Source of the DNA: JBBQKF01 sp964549475
GTDB lineage: Bacteria > Bacillota > Clostridia > Saccharofermentanales > UBA5734
Assembly (NCBI GenBank): GCA_964549475.1
Contig: CAZJXH010000101.1
Location: forward strand, 1 to 12,113
DNA: 12,113 bases
Direction: 5' to 3'
Shown here: positions 1 to 6,507 of the stretch, piece by piece
Position numbering within the stretch: the stretch's first letter is position 1
How the letters are laid out: each line of letters opens with the position of its first letter
Notes under the pieces: generated by a model
Database searches by the model: none
The model's input: the letters and a program-made list of their open reading frames with translations, nothing else
What the model was told of the DNA's origin: nothing
Translations under genes and position numbers: made by a program

Positions 1-1472
1 ACCAGTATCTGGTTGTTGTCCTTCCACTTGCTGATAAGTTGATAAGTACTTTCCTTGCCGAATATCAGGTTAACGGTTTTGTCCGTAGAATCACCTTTCC
101 CGCTCATTGCTGCCTTGACATAAGGCAATATAACCACTTGCTCGGGATTAAGCTTTGAACTGTCTCCGGAATCAATCGCAGCGGCGATGGCTTTATAGTT
201 GCCCAAGTTTTTCCAAGGAGAAAAGATATTACAGGCAAACCGATATTTAGTAGTGTTTACAGGATTGGCATTGCTCGATGTTGCAGGAATTGATCCATAT
301 GTATTATAATCATCTGCTATAAGTTTCATCGTGAGATTAAGTACTTTTACAACAGCTTCGGGGTTCTTGCAGCCTTTTTTGACAAAAATATATCCACTGG
401 GGGTTGCCGAAGCCTGTGTGACATAGGTGGATCCATTTGAAGTAGGCGGGGTAATGACTTCCCATTCGGCACTGCTGTCCTTTTGCATAGAGGCCCCAAC
501 AGAACCGCCCCAGAAAGTGCCATATGCGATACCGACCTTGCCTGCAGCAACATCCTGGCCAATCGTTGCAGAATCCTTAACAGCGAAGTCCTGGATGATG
601 AGCCCATTTTTATACATTTCCTGGAGCTTTAGCAGAGCAGTTTTAATTTGAGGCTGGATGGAACTGTAAACTAGTTTTCCAGTACTGCTGTCTTTAATCC
701 AAATATTATAACTGGCGCCAAAGCCATTAAAAAATCCAGCAATATCATTTTGTCCAGACAAGATGTCCTTCCCCATGCAAATACCGTAAGTATCCTTACC
801 GCCTAGCTTTGCTTCTTTAAAAGCAGTTGCAACAGCGATCAGGTCATCCATTGTCTTGGGTTCGTACATTCCGACCTTTTTAAGCCAGTCTTTTCTTATA
901 TAGAGAAGGTTGACGTTATCCGGCTGTGTGCCCAGAAGTGGCAAGCCAAGCAGCTTACCGCCGGTTGTCATATAACTTAATGTAATGCCGTTGTCGTCTT
1001 TATTTCCCTGCTTATACGTTTCGGATGCATATTCGTTATAATAGCTTGTCATATCTTCCACAAGGCCGGCATCCAGAAGCTCTTTATAAATTGTGGGATC
1101 GACACTGGCGCAATCGGGAATGTCTCCGGAAGCAATCGCGGTGTTCCATTTTGTGTCATACTCATCGCTGTTTGGTGTCCATAAATAATCAAAAGTTACG
1201 CCAAGTTGTTCTTTATAGGCAGTCGCCCATACATTATCCGTTAAAGAGCTCTGCCCCGCAACTCCCTTGTTGAATACAACGGTTGAATCAAGATCTCTTA
1301 CGGTGGTAAGTGTAATGCCCGGATTGTACTTCCCGAATGCGTCTGCTTTTGAGGATGTGGTTGTTACCGCTTCTGAACTTGCCGCCTTCGTATTTGAATT
1401 GCAGGCTGCAAGGGCTGTAATCATTATTGCGCATAAAGCGATGGAAACTGCCTTTGTAACATTTTTTTCCAT
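1..1472 (-). CDS. ABC transporter sugar-binding lipoprotein (family 1 solute-binding protein), C terminus outside window
   Basis: This is a membrane-anchored extracellular receptor expected to deliver a sugar or oligosaccharide to an ABC permease. Reading from ATG 1472 gives 490 uninterrupted codons that run off the left edge; LplA/YtcQ-type relatives are about 500-560 residues, so little is missing. The N terminus has a short basic stretch (K3, K7), a hydrophobic core and a lipobox LAAC with Cys24 as the lipidation site, followed by a Ser/Thr/Ala-rich linker. Family-typical segments include RKDWLKKVGMYEPKTMDDL and an aromatic-rich middle part. An AGAGAGG ribosome binding site lies about 9 bases before the ATG. 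It follows the sensor kinase/response regulator pair on the same strand, a common layout in which the pair controls the transporter. The matching permease genes would lie beyond the left edge. The substrate cannot be read from sequence; rhamnosylated oligosaccharide is an inference from the GH78 gene. Confidence 0.93.
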   Translation of the reverse strand, partial: MEKNVTKAVSIALCAIMITALAACNSNTKAASSEAVTTTSSKADAFGKYNPGITLTTVRDLDSTVVFNKGVAGQSSLTDNVWATAYKEQLGVTFDYLWTPNSDEYDTKWNTAIASGDIPDCASVDPTIYKELLDAGLVEDMTSYYNEYASETYKQGNKDDNGITLSYMTTGGKLLGLPLLGTQPDNVNLLYIRKDWLKKVGMYEPKTMDDLIAVATAFKEAKLGGKDTYGICMGKDILSGQNDIAGFFNGFGASYNIWIKDSSTGKLVYSSIQPQIKTALLKLQEMYKNGLIIQDFAVKDSATIGQDVAAGKVGIAYGTFWGGSVGASMQKDSSAEWEVITPPTSNGSTYVTQASATPSGYIFVKKGCKNPEAVVKVLNLTMKLIADDYNTYGSIPATSSNANPVNTTKYRFACNIFSPWKNLGNYKAIAAAIDSGDSSKLNPEQVVILPYVKAAMSGKGDSTDKTVNLIFGKESTYQLISKWKDNNQIL

Positions 1473-1499
1473 TTTCTGTATTCCTCTCTAAAATAAATT

Positions 1500-1511
1500 C
1501 AGAGGCCTCTG
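1500..1511. repeat. 12-bp perfect palindrome CAGAGGCCTCTG in the transporter gene leader
   Basis: A perfect two-fold palindrome without a loop lies between the candidate -10 and the ribosome binding site, about 28-39 bases into the predicted transcript. A second, shorter palindrome, TGTTAACA (1519-1526), lies between it and the -10. The position and symmetry would suit a dimeric repressor site, but no known operator consensus was recognised. An RNA hairpin is unlikely because there is no loop. Chance occurrence is possible. Confidence 0.3.
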
Positions 1512-1545
1512 CTATTTATGTTAACACAGCAATTATGGGCTTTCA

Positions 1546-1554
1546 ATTATACCA
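1546..1554 (-). promoter_or_regulatory. Candidate extended -10 promoter for the solute-binding protein gene
   Basis: On the minus strand TGGTATAAT gives a perfect -10 hexamer (1546-1551) with an upstream TG (extended -10). No good TTGACA-like -35 sits 16-18 bases upstream, as is usual for extended -10 promoters. Transcription would start near 1539, leaving a leader of about 65 bases before ATG 1472. The promoter begins about 25 bases after the response regulator stop codon, so the transporter can be expressed separately from the regulators. Confidence 0.5.
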
Positions 1555-1576
1555 TTTCTACTTTTGAATACTTATT

Positions 1577-3253
1577 CTACCCTCGCAGCAGATGCTCTCT
1601 GAATTCCCGAGGAGACAATCCGGTGTTTTTTCTAATAAATCGGTTAAAATATGTACGGTATTCAAAACCTGCCTGTGATGCAACATCGCTGATGCTCAGG
1701 CTTTTATTGTTCATCAGTTCTTTGATTCTATTTATCTTTTGCCGGCAGATAAAGTCATTTAGTGTTTCGCTGGTGCTTTCCCTGAAAAGCCGGGACAGAT
1801 ATTTGGTATTGTATCCCGATACTTCCGAGAGTCTGACGAGGGAAATGTCTTCTGCAATGTGTTCGCATATATATTGGCGCAGAAAGTGGATAATGTTATT
1901 TGAAAGACGCCCGTCGTCCTCTCTTTGCAATTCAAAAAGAATTTCTGAAATGTGCCGGAGATATTCCGCTGCATTGCGCCACGAGCCGGTCGATTGGGGC
2001 TGAAAAAGCCCATTTATCCCTCCTCTGAAAGCGATTTTCCCAATAAGCTTCCGCTGGTTGATAAATGCCATTATGGTGACCGCTACAGAAAAATAGCTTT
2101 CCATTGCAGCGTTGCTGTGCCAGCTTGTACATTTTTCAAACCGCAAAGTGATCTTTTCGAGTTCTGCCATATATTCTGCATACATGCTGTTTTCGAGGCA
2201 GGTTTTGAGCTTCTCCGAGATATTCCGCGTCTCCTGTTCTCCGGGGTATGAGGCTTCGAAAAACACCTCGTCCGTTATCGAAGCTACCGGAGCAGTATCT
2301 GTAATAATAAACCCATCGCTAGTTGTCGCATGGAGATTCATCAGGAGATCCATGGACTGAAAATTCTTAGGAAGCCGGCTGGCATCAAGCAGCGCACCAT
2401 GCAGGATAAAAGATATGCAGATGCCGCAAGTATCCATGCAGGATTGTTGTACCGTTTCAAGCATGCCTGCCACAAATACGGTCTCATGTCCTGCAATGGC
2501 AGCGCTTTCCTCTGACTTCGAGAATTTATCATTCTTCAGCTGTACGAGCCAAACGATTTTATTAAAGGAATATTCCACTGAATCACAGTAAAAATACTCA
2601 TCGAAGTATTTTGCCACAGTTTTCTCTACTGAACTGAATTTCCGAAATCTTTCGACGATATTAAATCCGGATAATCCATTTTCGATTCTGCCTGTGAACA
2701 TGATGAACGGCTTTTCAGCCAAAATCCCCGAGCCGATATTTTTAAGCTGTTCAAAAAGCTCCAATGGATTATCGCAATCCTCCTTCAGAATACTGAGGGT
2801 AATTTCTTTTCTGATGACCGACATGGAGCTTTTGAGCTGATCCTGCACCTGTCCTAAAAGCTCGAAATTTTTCATCTCTTTGTCAAGCAGCATAATGGCC
2901 TTGTCCACCTCTGCTAGAATACATTCGTCTTCCTCGGTTTTCAGTATGTAGCCAACCACATTGTTTTTAATTGCCTTATATGCATAGTCAAACTCAGCAT
3001 GAGCCGTCAAAAAGATAATCTTGCATTGCGGCCAGTTCAGCCTCACTTTTTCAGCAAGCGCAATCCCACTCATTTCCGGCATTTGAATGTCTGTGATCAC
3101 AATATCGATTTTTGCGCGGTCCAGCCACCCGATCGCTTCGGCGGCCGAGTAGGCACAGCAAACATCCAGCTCCGGTTCAGACCGTGATTCAAGCATATCA
3201 GACAGACTATCCACAACAAAGTCTTCGTCATCTACAATAAGAACTCTGTACAT
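1577..3253 (-). CDS. Response regulator with AraC-type DNA-binding domain (YesN-like)
   Basis: This is a cytoplasmic transcription factor expected to be phosphorylated by the adjacent kinase and to activate sugar-uptake or catabolic promoters. It has 558 residues from the chosen start. An N-terminal receiver domain (about 1-120) shows the acidic pair D8-D9, phosphoacceptor D55 in TDIQMP, T83 and K105. A long, poorly conserved linker (about 125-450) follows, then a two-helix-turn-helix AraC domain (about 454-558) ending in the typical GFEYRTYFNRFIRKNTGLSP. The frame is open from an ATG at 3265, but ATG 3253 is preferred. The GGAG formed by the earlier ATG and its next codon lies 6 bases before it and acts as a ribosome binding site, and the receiver domain then starts at MYRVLIVDDE. 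It lies 116 bases downstream of the kinase gene, with only a weak hairpin between, so co-transcription is likely. Confidence 0.96.
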   Translation of the reverse strand: MYRVLIVDDEDFVVDSLSDMLESRSEPELDVCCAYSAAEAIGWLDRAKIDIVITDIQMPEMSGIALAEKVRLNWPQCKIIFLTAHAEFDYAYKAIKNNVVGYILKTEEDECILAEVDKAIMLLDKEMKNFELLGQVQDQLKSSMSVIRKEITLSILKEDCDNPLELFEQLKNIGSGILAEKPFIMFTGRIENGLSGFNIVERFRKFSSVEKTVAKYFDEYFYCDSVEYSFNKIVWLVQLKNDKFSKSEESAAIAGHETVFVAGMLETVQQSCMDTCGICISFILHGALLDASRLPKNFQSMDLLMNLHATTSDGFIITDTAPVASITDEVFFEASYPGEQETRNISEKLKTCLENSMYAEYMAELEKITLRFEKCTSWHSNAAMESYFSVAVTIMAFINQRKLIGKIAFRGGINGLFQPQSTGSWRNAAEYLRHISEILFELQREDDGRLSNNIIHFLRQYICEHIAEDISLVRLSEVSGYNTKYLSRLFRESTSETLNDFICRQKINRIKELMNNKSLSISDVASQAGFEYRTYFNRFIRKNTGLSPREFREHLLRG

Positions 3254-3369
3254 AATAAACTCCATTCTGCCGCCAATACAAAATCCGAGTGATAAAAGAG
3301 CTTCATTCCGGCGACAGAATGAGCCTTTATATTATTACTGGCGAAGCACGATATGGCTGGCTTTGGATT

Positions 3370-5160
3370 TCATTCTACCATGCTTTCAGGAAATATTTGT
3401 ATTTCTACTCTAAGACCGCCAAGTGCGCTTCTTGAAACCGTTATTCCGCTTCCGGGACCGTATTTCAGCGCGATGCGCTTGTGAACATTGATAATTCCGG
3501 TAATTTCCATGCCATCCCCCGTAATCAAAAGTTTCCGCTGCAGGATTTCAATATCGCTGTCCTGTAAATCATTCCCGCTGTCTTCAATTGAAATAAGCAG
3601 GCCGCTCCCTATATCCTCAAATCCGATTCGGATCAGCCCATTTTTCATGGTCGATTTGAGGCCATGCTCAAATGAGTTTTCTAGAATGGGCTGCAAAATC
3701 AAATACGGTACCATAAATTCACGGAATTTTTCAGGTATTTCACCGAATTCAACGGAAAGCCATCTGGAAAAGCGCATCTGCTGTATCTGTGCGTAGCTGC
3801 AAGCATGAACAAGCTCATTTTGCAAGGGGACCTCTTCCAATGCGTTCCTTGTAATGTATTGCAGATATTTCCCGAGATAAGAGGAAAGTAATTCCGCATT
3901 TTCCAGGTCTCTGTGCTTGATCAACCGGTGCAGCATGAAATAGCTGTTATAAAGAAAATGCGGATTGATCTGGGATTGCAGCTGCTTGAGCTCTGATTTT
4001 TTTGCATAAAGCTCCTGCCTATAAACCCTGTCGATCAATTCATTCAAGCGGAATACCATTTTGTTGAACCCTTCGAAAAGATCATTGAATTCGTTCGCCG
4101 CTTTCAGCTGAACCCGAGCACCCATATCTCCCGACTCCAGTCGCCGGAATGATTTTAACAAGGTATTGATAGGGTATTTCACAAATCGATAAGTGGAAAA
4201 GGAATATAAAAGCATGATAATGATGGAAATCGCAGCGTATATCCAAAGAAAATTTCCGTAGCGGTCCGGAACGCTGAAAATGTCTTCAAGCGGCACATAC
4301 TGCACGAAAGAAGCGTTGAGGTACTTGGAATATGTTGACAATACATAATATTTTTTTCCACTGATGCTTGCAATGAAATCTTGATTTTTCCCGGATGTTT
4401 TTGCTATCAGGTCAAGTTTCGCATCATTCACGCTGCCAAGACTGCTTTGAGCGTTGAAAATCCAGTCTCCGGAGGTACAATCATAAAGTGCTGTGTTGCT
4501 TGCGTTGTATTTGCTGAACTTTCCAAGGAAATTTTTAATGCTAGACTCCGACAGCATAACCTTTACAAGATACAGCGGTGCTTCCTCTTTTTTAACAATG
4601 AAAGGATAGAGCGAAGTCGCATATATCTCCGAACTGTCTATAATCAATGGATATTTTGCATTTAGTTGAATTTGGAATAGACGGCTGTATTCGGTATTAT
4701 CGAAATTTGAATAACCATCCTTTGCCGAAATGATCTTCCCCATGCCAGGGATATATACGATCACGTCTTCAATATAGTTGTTGCTGTTTTTCATGACTTT
4801 CAGCCGCTGCTGAACATCCGTGATCAATGTATAATACTCGTATGTCGGCAGGTTGGAATATTGTGTGACAAGCTCATTCAGAGTGATGTCATTGGAAAGA
4901 TTGTTTTGAAGCAGCTTGATGTTTTCAATTTCATTTTCCATGTTGTTTTGCAGGAAAGAAACATTGTCCAATGCGGAATTTTTAATCTGTGACTGTATGG
5001 TCTGTTTTTCCCACATGAACATCATGATTCCTGCCAGCATGATCGGGGTAATTACCAGCAGGAAGGAGATAAAAAGCCTTGACAGGATGGAGTTGAAGCT
5101 AAGTTTTTTCAAATTGCGCTCTTCTTTCTGGCCACTTGCCGTCATATGGAGCTTTTGCAA
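3370..5160 (-). CDS. Membrane sensor histidine kinase (YesM-like, His_kinase/HATPase)
   Basis: This is the sensor partner of the downstream response regulator. Of 596 residues, TM1 spans about 29-49, an extracytoplasmic sensing region about 50-300, TM2 about 303-325 and a HAMP linker about 326-380. The phosphoacceptor is H401 in QINPHFLYNS, the hallmark of the YesM/LytS-type His_kinase family. The ATPase domain shows the N box PILENSFEHG (N495), D527 in EDSGND and a TGIINVHKRI segment. The large outer domain suggests an extracellular ligand or contact with the solute-binding protein (inference). The start is uncertain. TTG 5160 is the most upstream option; ATG 5145 has no clear ribosome binding site; TTG 5112 has a purine-rich GAAGAG 6 bases upstream and would leave a short tail before TM1. 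The gene lies about 50 bases after the AraC regulator's stop codon. Confidence 0.95.
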   Translation of the reverse strand: MQKLHMTASGQKEERNLKKLSFNSILSRLFISFLLVITPIMLAGIMMFMWEKQTIQSQIKNSALDNVSFLQNNMENEIENIKLLQNNLSNDITLNELVTQYSNLPTYEYYTLITDVQQRLKVMKNSNNYIEDVIVYIPGMGKIISAKDGYSNFDNTEYSRLFQIQLNAKYPLIIDSSEIYATSLYPFIVKKEEAPLYLVKVMLSESSIKNFLGKFSKYNASNTALYDCTSGDWIFNAQSSLGSVNDAKLDLIAKTSGKNQDFIASISGKKYYVLSTYSKYLNASFVQYVPLEDIFSVPDRYGNFLWIYAAISIIIMLLYSFSTYRFVKYPINTLLKSFRRLESGDMGARVQLKAANEFNDLFEGFNKMVFRLNELIDRVYRQELYAKKSELKQLQSQINPHFLYNSYFMLHRLIKHRDLENAELLSSYLGKYLQYITRNALEEVPLQNELVHACSYAQIQQMRFSRWLSVEFGEIPEKFREFMVPYLILQPILENSFEHGLKSTMKNGLIRIGFEDIGSGLLISIEDSGNDLQDSDIEILQRKLLITGDGMEITGIINVHKRIALKYGPGSGITVSRSALGGLRVEIQIFPESMVE

Positions 5161-5210
5161 CGTTAAGGAACAGCCCCGTTGTTTTTGTTGGATACGTTGC
5201 GTTAATCGAA

Positions 5211-6071
5211 TTAAAGCAAATTCTTCGTTTTATATTTTAAAGGGGTCAGTCCTTCCGTTTGTTTGAAAATTGAAATAAAATAGGAATAATCATTAAAGCC
5301 CGACTGATAACAGGCTTCCGTCACATTGGCTCCGTTTCTTAATAAAAGTTTTGCGCTTGATATTTTTTTGGACAATAAAAACTGGTATGGTGTAAATCCT
5401 ATGTATTTTTTGAACAGCTTCGTTAAGTACGACTTGGAAATATTCGCTTTGACCGTTATATCATTTACACTGTATAATGTTTTATATTCACTGTTAATGA
5501 TCGTTACCAGCTTCTCCAGAATCTCAGGAGCTTTTTTTATTTCGTTCAGAGAAATATAGGCAGGATTATTGAACGCTTCATTGACCAAACTCATAATTTG
5601 AATAAAATAGGAAAAGCATAACATTTTTTTGTCGATCGTTTCAGATAGGATCAGTTCCTTTATTTTATACAATTTTTCATAGATTATTTCAGTAATGGCA
5701 GAGGAAGGATTGATCAGGTTCTTTTCTCCTATTTTTCTTTTCAGAAAACAGTTGAGCAAAACGTTTTCTTCTCCTAAAAAATTACCAAGCTCATTTGGAA
5801 TATCAAATTGAAAATATTCAAATTTCCCGTCTTTCAGTATTTTACCCATATGCATTTCATTGGGAGCAATCGTCAATATATTTCCACTTTGCAGAAAGTA
5901 AACATTATTTTCAACAACAGTACTGATATTCCCGCTCACAAAAAAACCGATTTCACAGTTATTATGAAATTGAGGGGTTTGCACCCATTCGCCAAATTTT
6001 AGATTATCATCAAAACAGATGAGCCTGAATGTTTGGTTTGGACAGATGGGTATTTCAATTGAAAGCGCCAT
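5211..6071 (-). CDS. AraC family transcriptional regulator with N-terminal cupin domain
   Basis: This 286-residue one-component sugar-responsive regulator has an N-terminal cupin-like ligand-binding region (about 20-95, including FHNNCEIGFFVSGN and a NEMHMG turn). A helical linker follows, then a C-terminal AraC DNA-binding domain with helix-turn-helix units near 203-222 and 250-271, ending in the family signature GFNDYSYFISIFKQTEGLTP. The ATG at 6071 follows AGAGAGG by about 8 bases, a good ribosome binding site. It is the first gene of the leftward group and is divergent from the barrel protein/rhamnosidase genes. Regulators of this type commonly control the divergent unit, so it is the leading candidate to bind the promoter module repeated at 6131 and 10813 (inference). 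No effector can be named; the gene is lower in GC than the rightward enzyme genes. Confidence 0.95.
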   Translation of the reverse strand: MALSIEIPICPNQTFRLICFDDNLKFGEWVQTPQFHNNCEIGFFVSGNISTVVENNVYFLQSGNILTIAPNEMHMGKILKDGKFEYFQFDIPNELGNFLGEENVLLNCFLKRKIGEKNLINPSSAITEIIYEKLYKIKELILSETIDKKMLCFSYFIQIMSLVNEAFNNPAYISLNEIKKAPEILEKLVTIINSEYKTLYSVNDITVKANISKSYLTKLFKKYIGFTPYQFLLSKKISSAKLLLRNGANVTEACYQSGFNDYSYFISIFKQTEGLTPLKYKTKNLL

Positions 6072-6130
6072 TTTTCATTCCTCTCTGAAAGTTCAAATCA
6101 AGAAGCATTCTACCTTTAGCAAGATTAATT

Positions 6131-6197
6131 GTACTGTAATTCAATGTTTTTATATCGTTTTTAAATATATGCTTTGTATTAATTTGATTATCATAAT
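6131..6197 (+). promoter_or_regulatory. Promoter/operator module, copy A, upstream of the rightward genes
   Basis: Positions 6131-6185 align without gaps to 10813-10867 with 44 of 55 identical bases. The best blocks are GTACTGTA, TCAATGTTT, TTTTTAAATATA and GTATTAATTT. A -10-like CATAAT follows at 6192-6197. No good -35 hexamer stands 16-18 bases before it, which points to activator dependence. The two copies have the same orientation relative to the genes to their right, so this one is read as serving 6508 onward. It could also influence the AraC gene, whose start is about 60 bases away. The preferred reading is an AraC-type activator site plus promoter core (inference). Confidence 0.6.
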
Positions 6198-6236
6198 ATC
6201 AAACGGCAAAAATATTTGCAAGCATATTGTGTCTCG

Positions 6237-6415
6237 ACAGGGCAATCGCTTACGAAAAGAAATGGATTAGTGACAGATGGAACAGGAGTGGAATGAAGCA
6301 TGGTTTTAACATGTGTGCAACATGGGGACGGTTCTTGTGTTGCATAAGCGAAATAAAATGCAACATAAGAACCGTCCCCATATTGCACATTTCTTTTCGT
6401 AAGTGATTGCCCTGT
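6237..6415. mobile_element. REP/MITE-like nested inverted-repeat element (about 179 bp, non-coding)
   Basis: The outer arms, 6237-6264 and 6388-6415, are 28 bases each and match at 27 positions as inverted repeats (ACAGGGCAATC at the left tip, GATTGCCCTGT at the right tip). A second inverted repeat is nested inside. It holds no credible gene. The core GGGGACGGTTCTT resembles palindromic repeats that I recall as scattered in many Firmicute genomes and often linked to IS200-like (Y1/RAYT) transposases; that link is from memory and was not searched. Flanking near-direct repeats TGTGTCTCG (6228-6236) and TGTGTCTTG (6413-6421, overlapping the right arm by 3 bases) could be a 9-bp target duplication. 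The element lies downstream of the -10 of copy A, so it would be transcribed in the leader of the 6508 gene. Confidence 0.7.
6315..6388. repeat. Inner long palindrome with GGGGACGGTTCTT core
   Basis: Arms 6315-6345 and 6358-6388 (31 bases each) are inverted repeats with 29 matches, separated by a 12-base loop (6346-6357). In plus-strand RNA one mismatch becomes a G-U pair and the other a C-A bulge, giving a very stable stem. The right inner arm abuts the right outer arm, sharing base 6388. On the left, 50 unpaired bases (6265-6314) separate the two arms, so the element is asymmetric. The hairpin has no following T-run and is not a typical intrinsic terminator. Confidence 0.85.
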
Positions 6416-6507
6416 GTCTTGAGAGAATTGTAAAAGCTTTTTAACAGTATGTGAAGTTTAGTGAGTAGGTCTAAAAAAAATTTAATTAACACGAAGAAGG
6501 TATAGAG
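6416..6507 (+). promoter_or_regulatory. Leader and ribosome binding site of the barrel-protein gene
   Basis: The AT-rich stretch between the repeat element and ATG 6508 ends in GAAGAAGG (6493-6500), 7 bases before the ATG. A weak TTGAGA with TAACAG at 17-base spacing could be a secondary promoter, but the match is poor. No gene or riboswitch was recognised here. Confidence 0.45.

Noticed and set aside
1518..2003. Plus-strand open frame of 161 codons
   Set aside because: It is antisense to the conserved AraC domain of the response regulator, and its translation shows no family features.
3303..3322. Hairpin TCATTC/GAATGA between kinase and response regulator genes as a terminator
   Set aside because: The stem has only 6 pairs with low GC and mismatches below it, followed by a broken T-run on the minus strand. 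It is too weak to call.
6237..6415. CRISPR or riboswitch interpretation of the repeat region
   Set aside because: There is no series of direct repeats with spacers, and no conserved riboswitch core was recognised. The structure is two nested inverted repeats.
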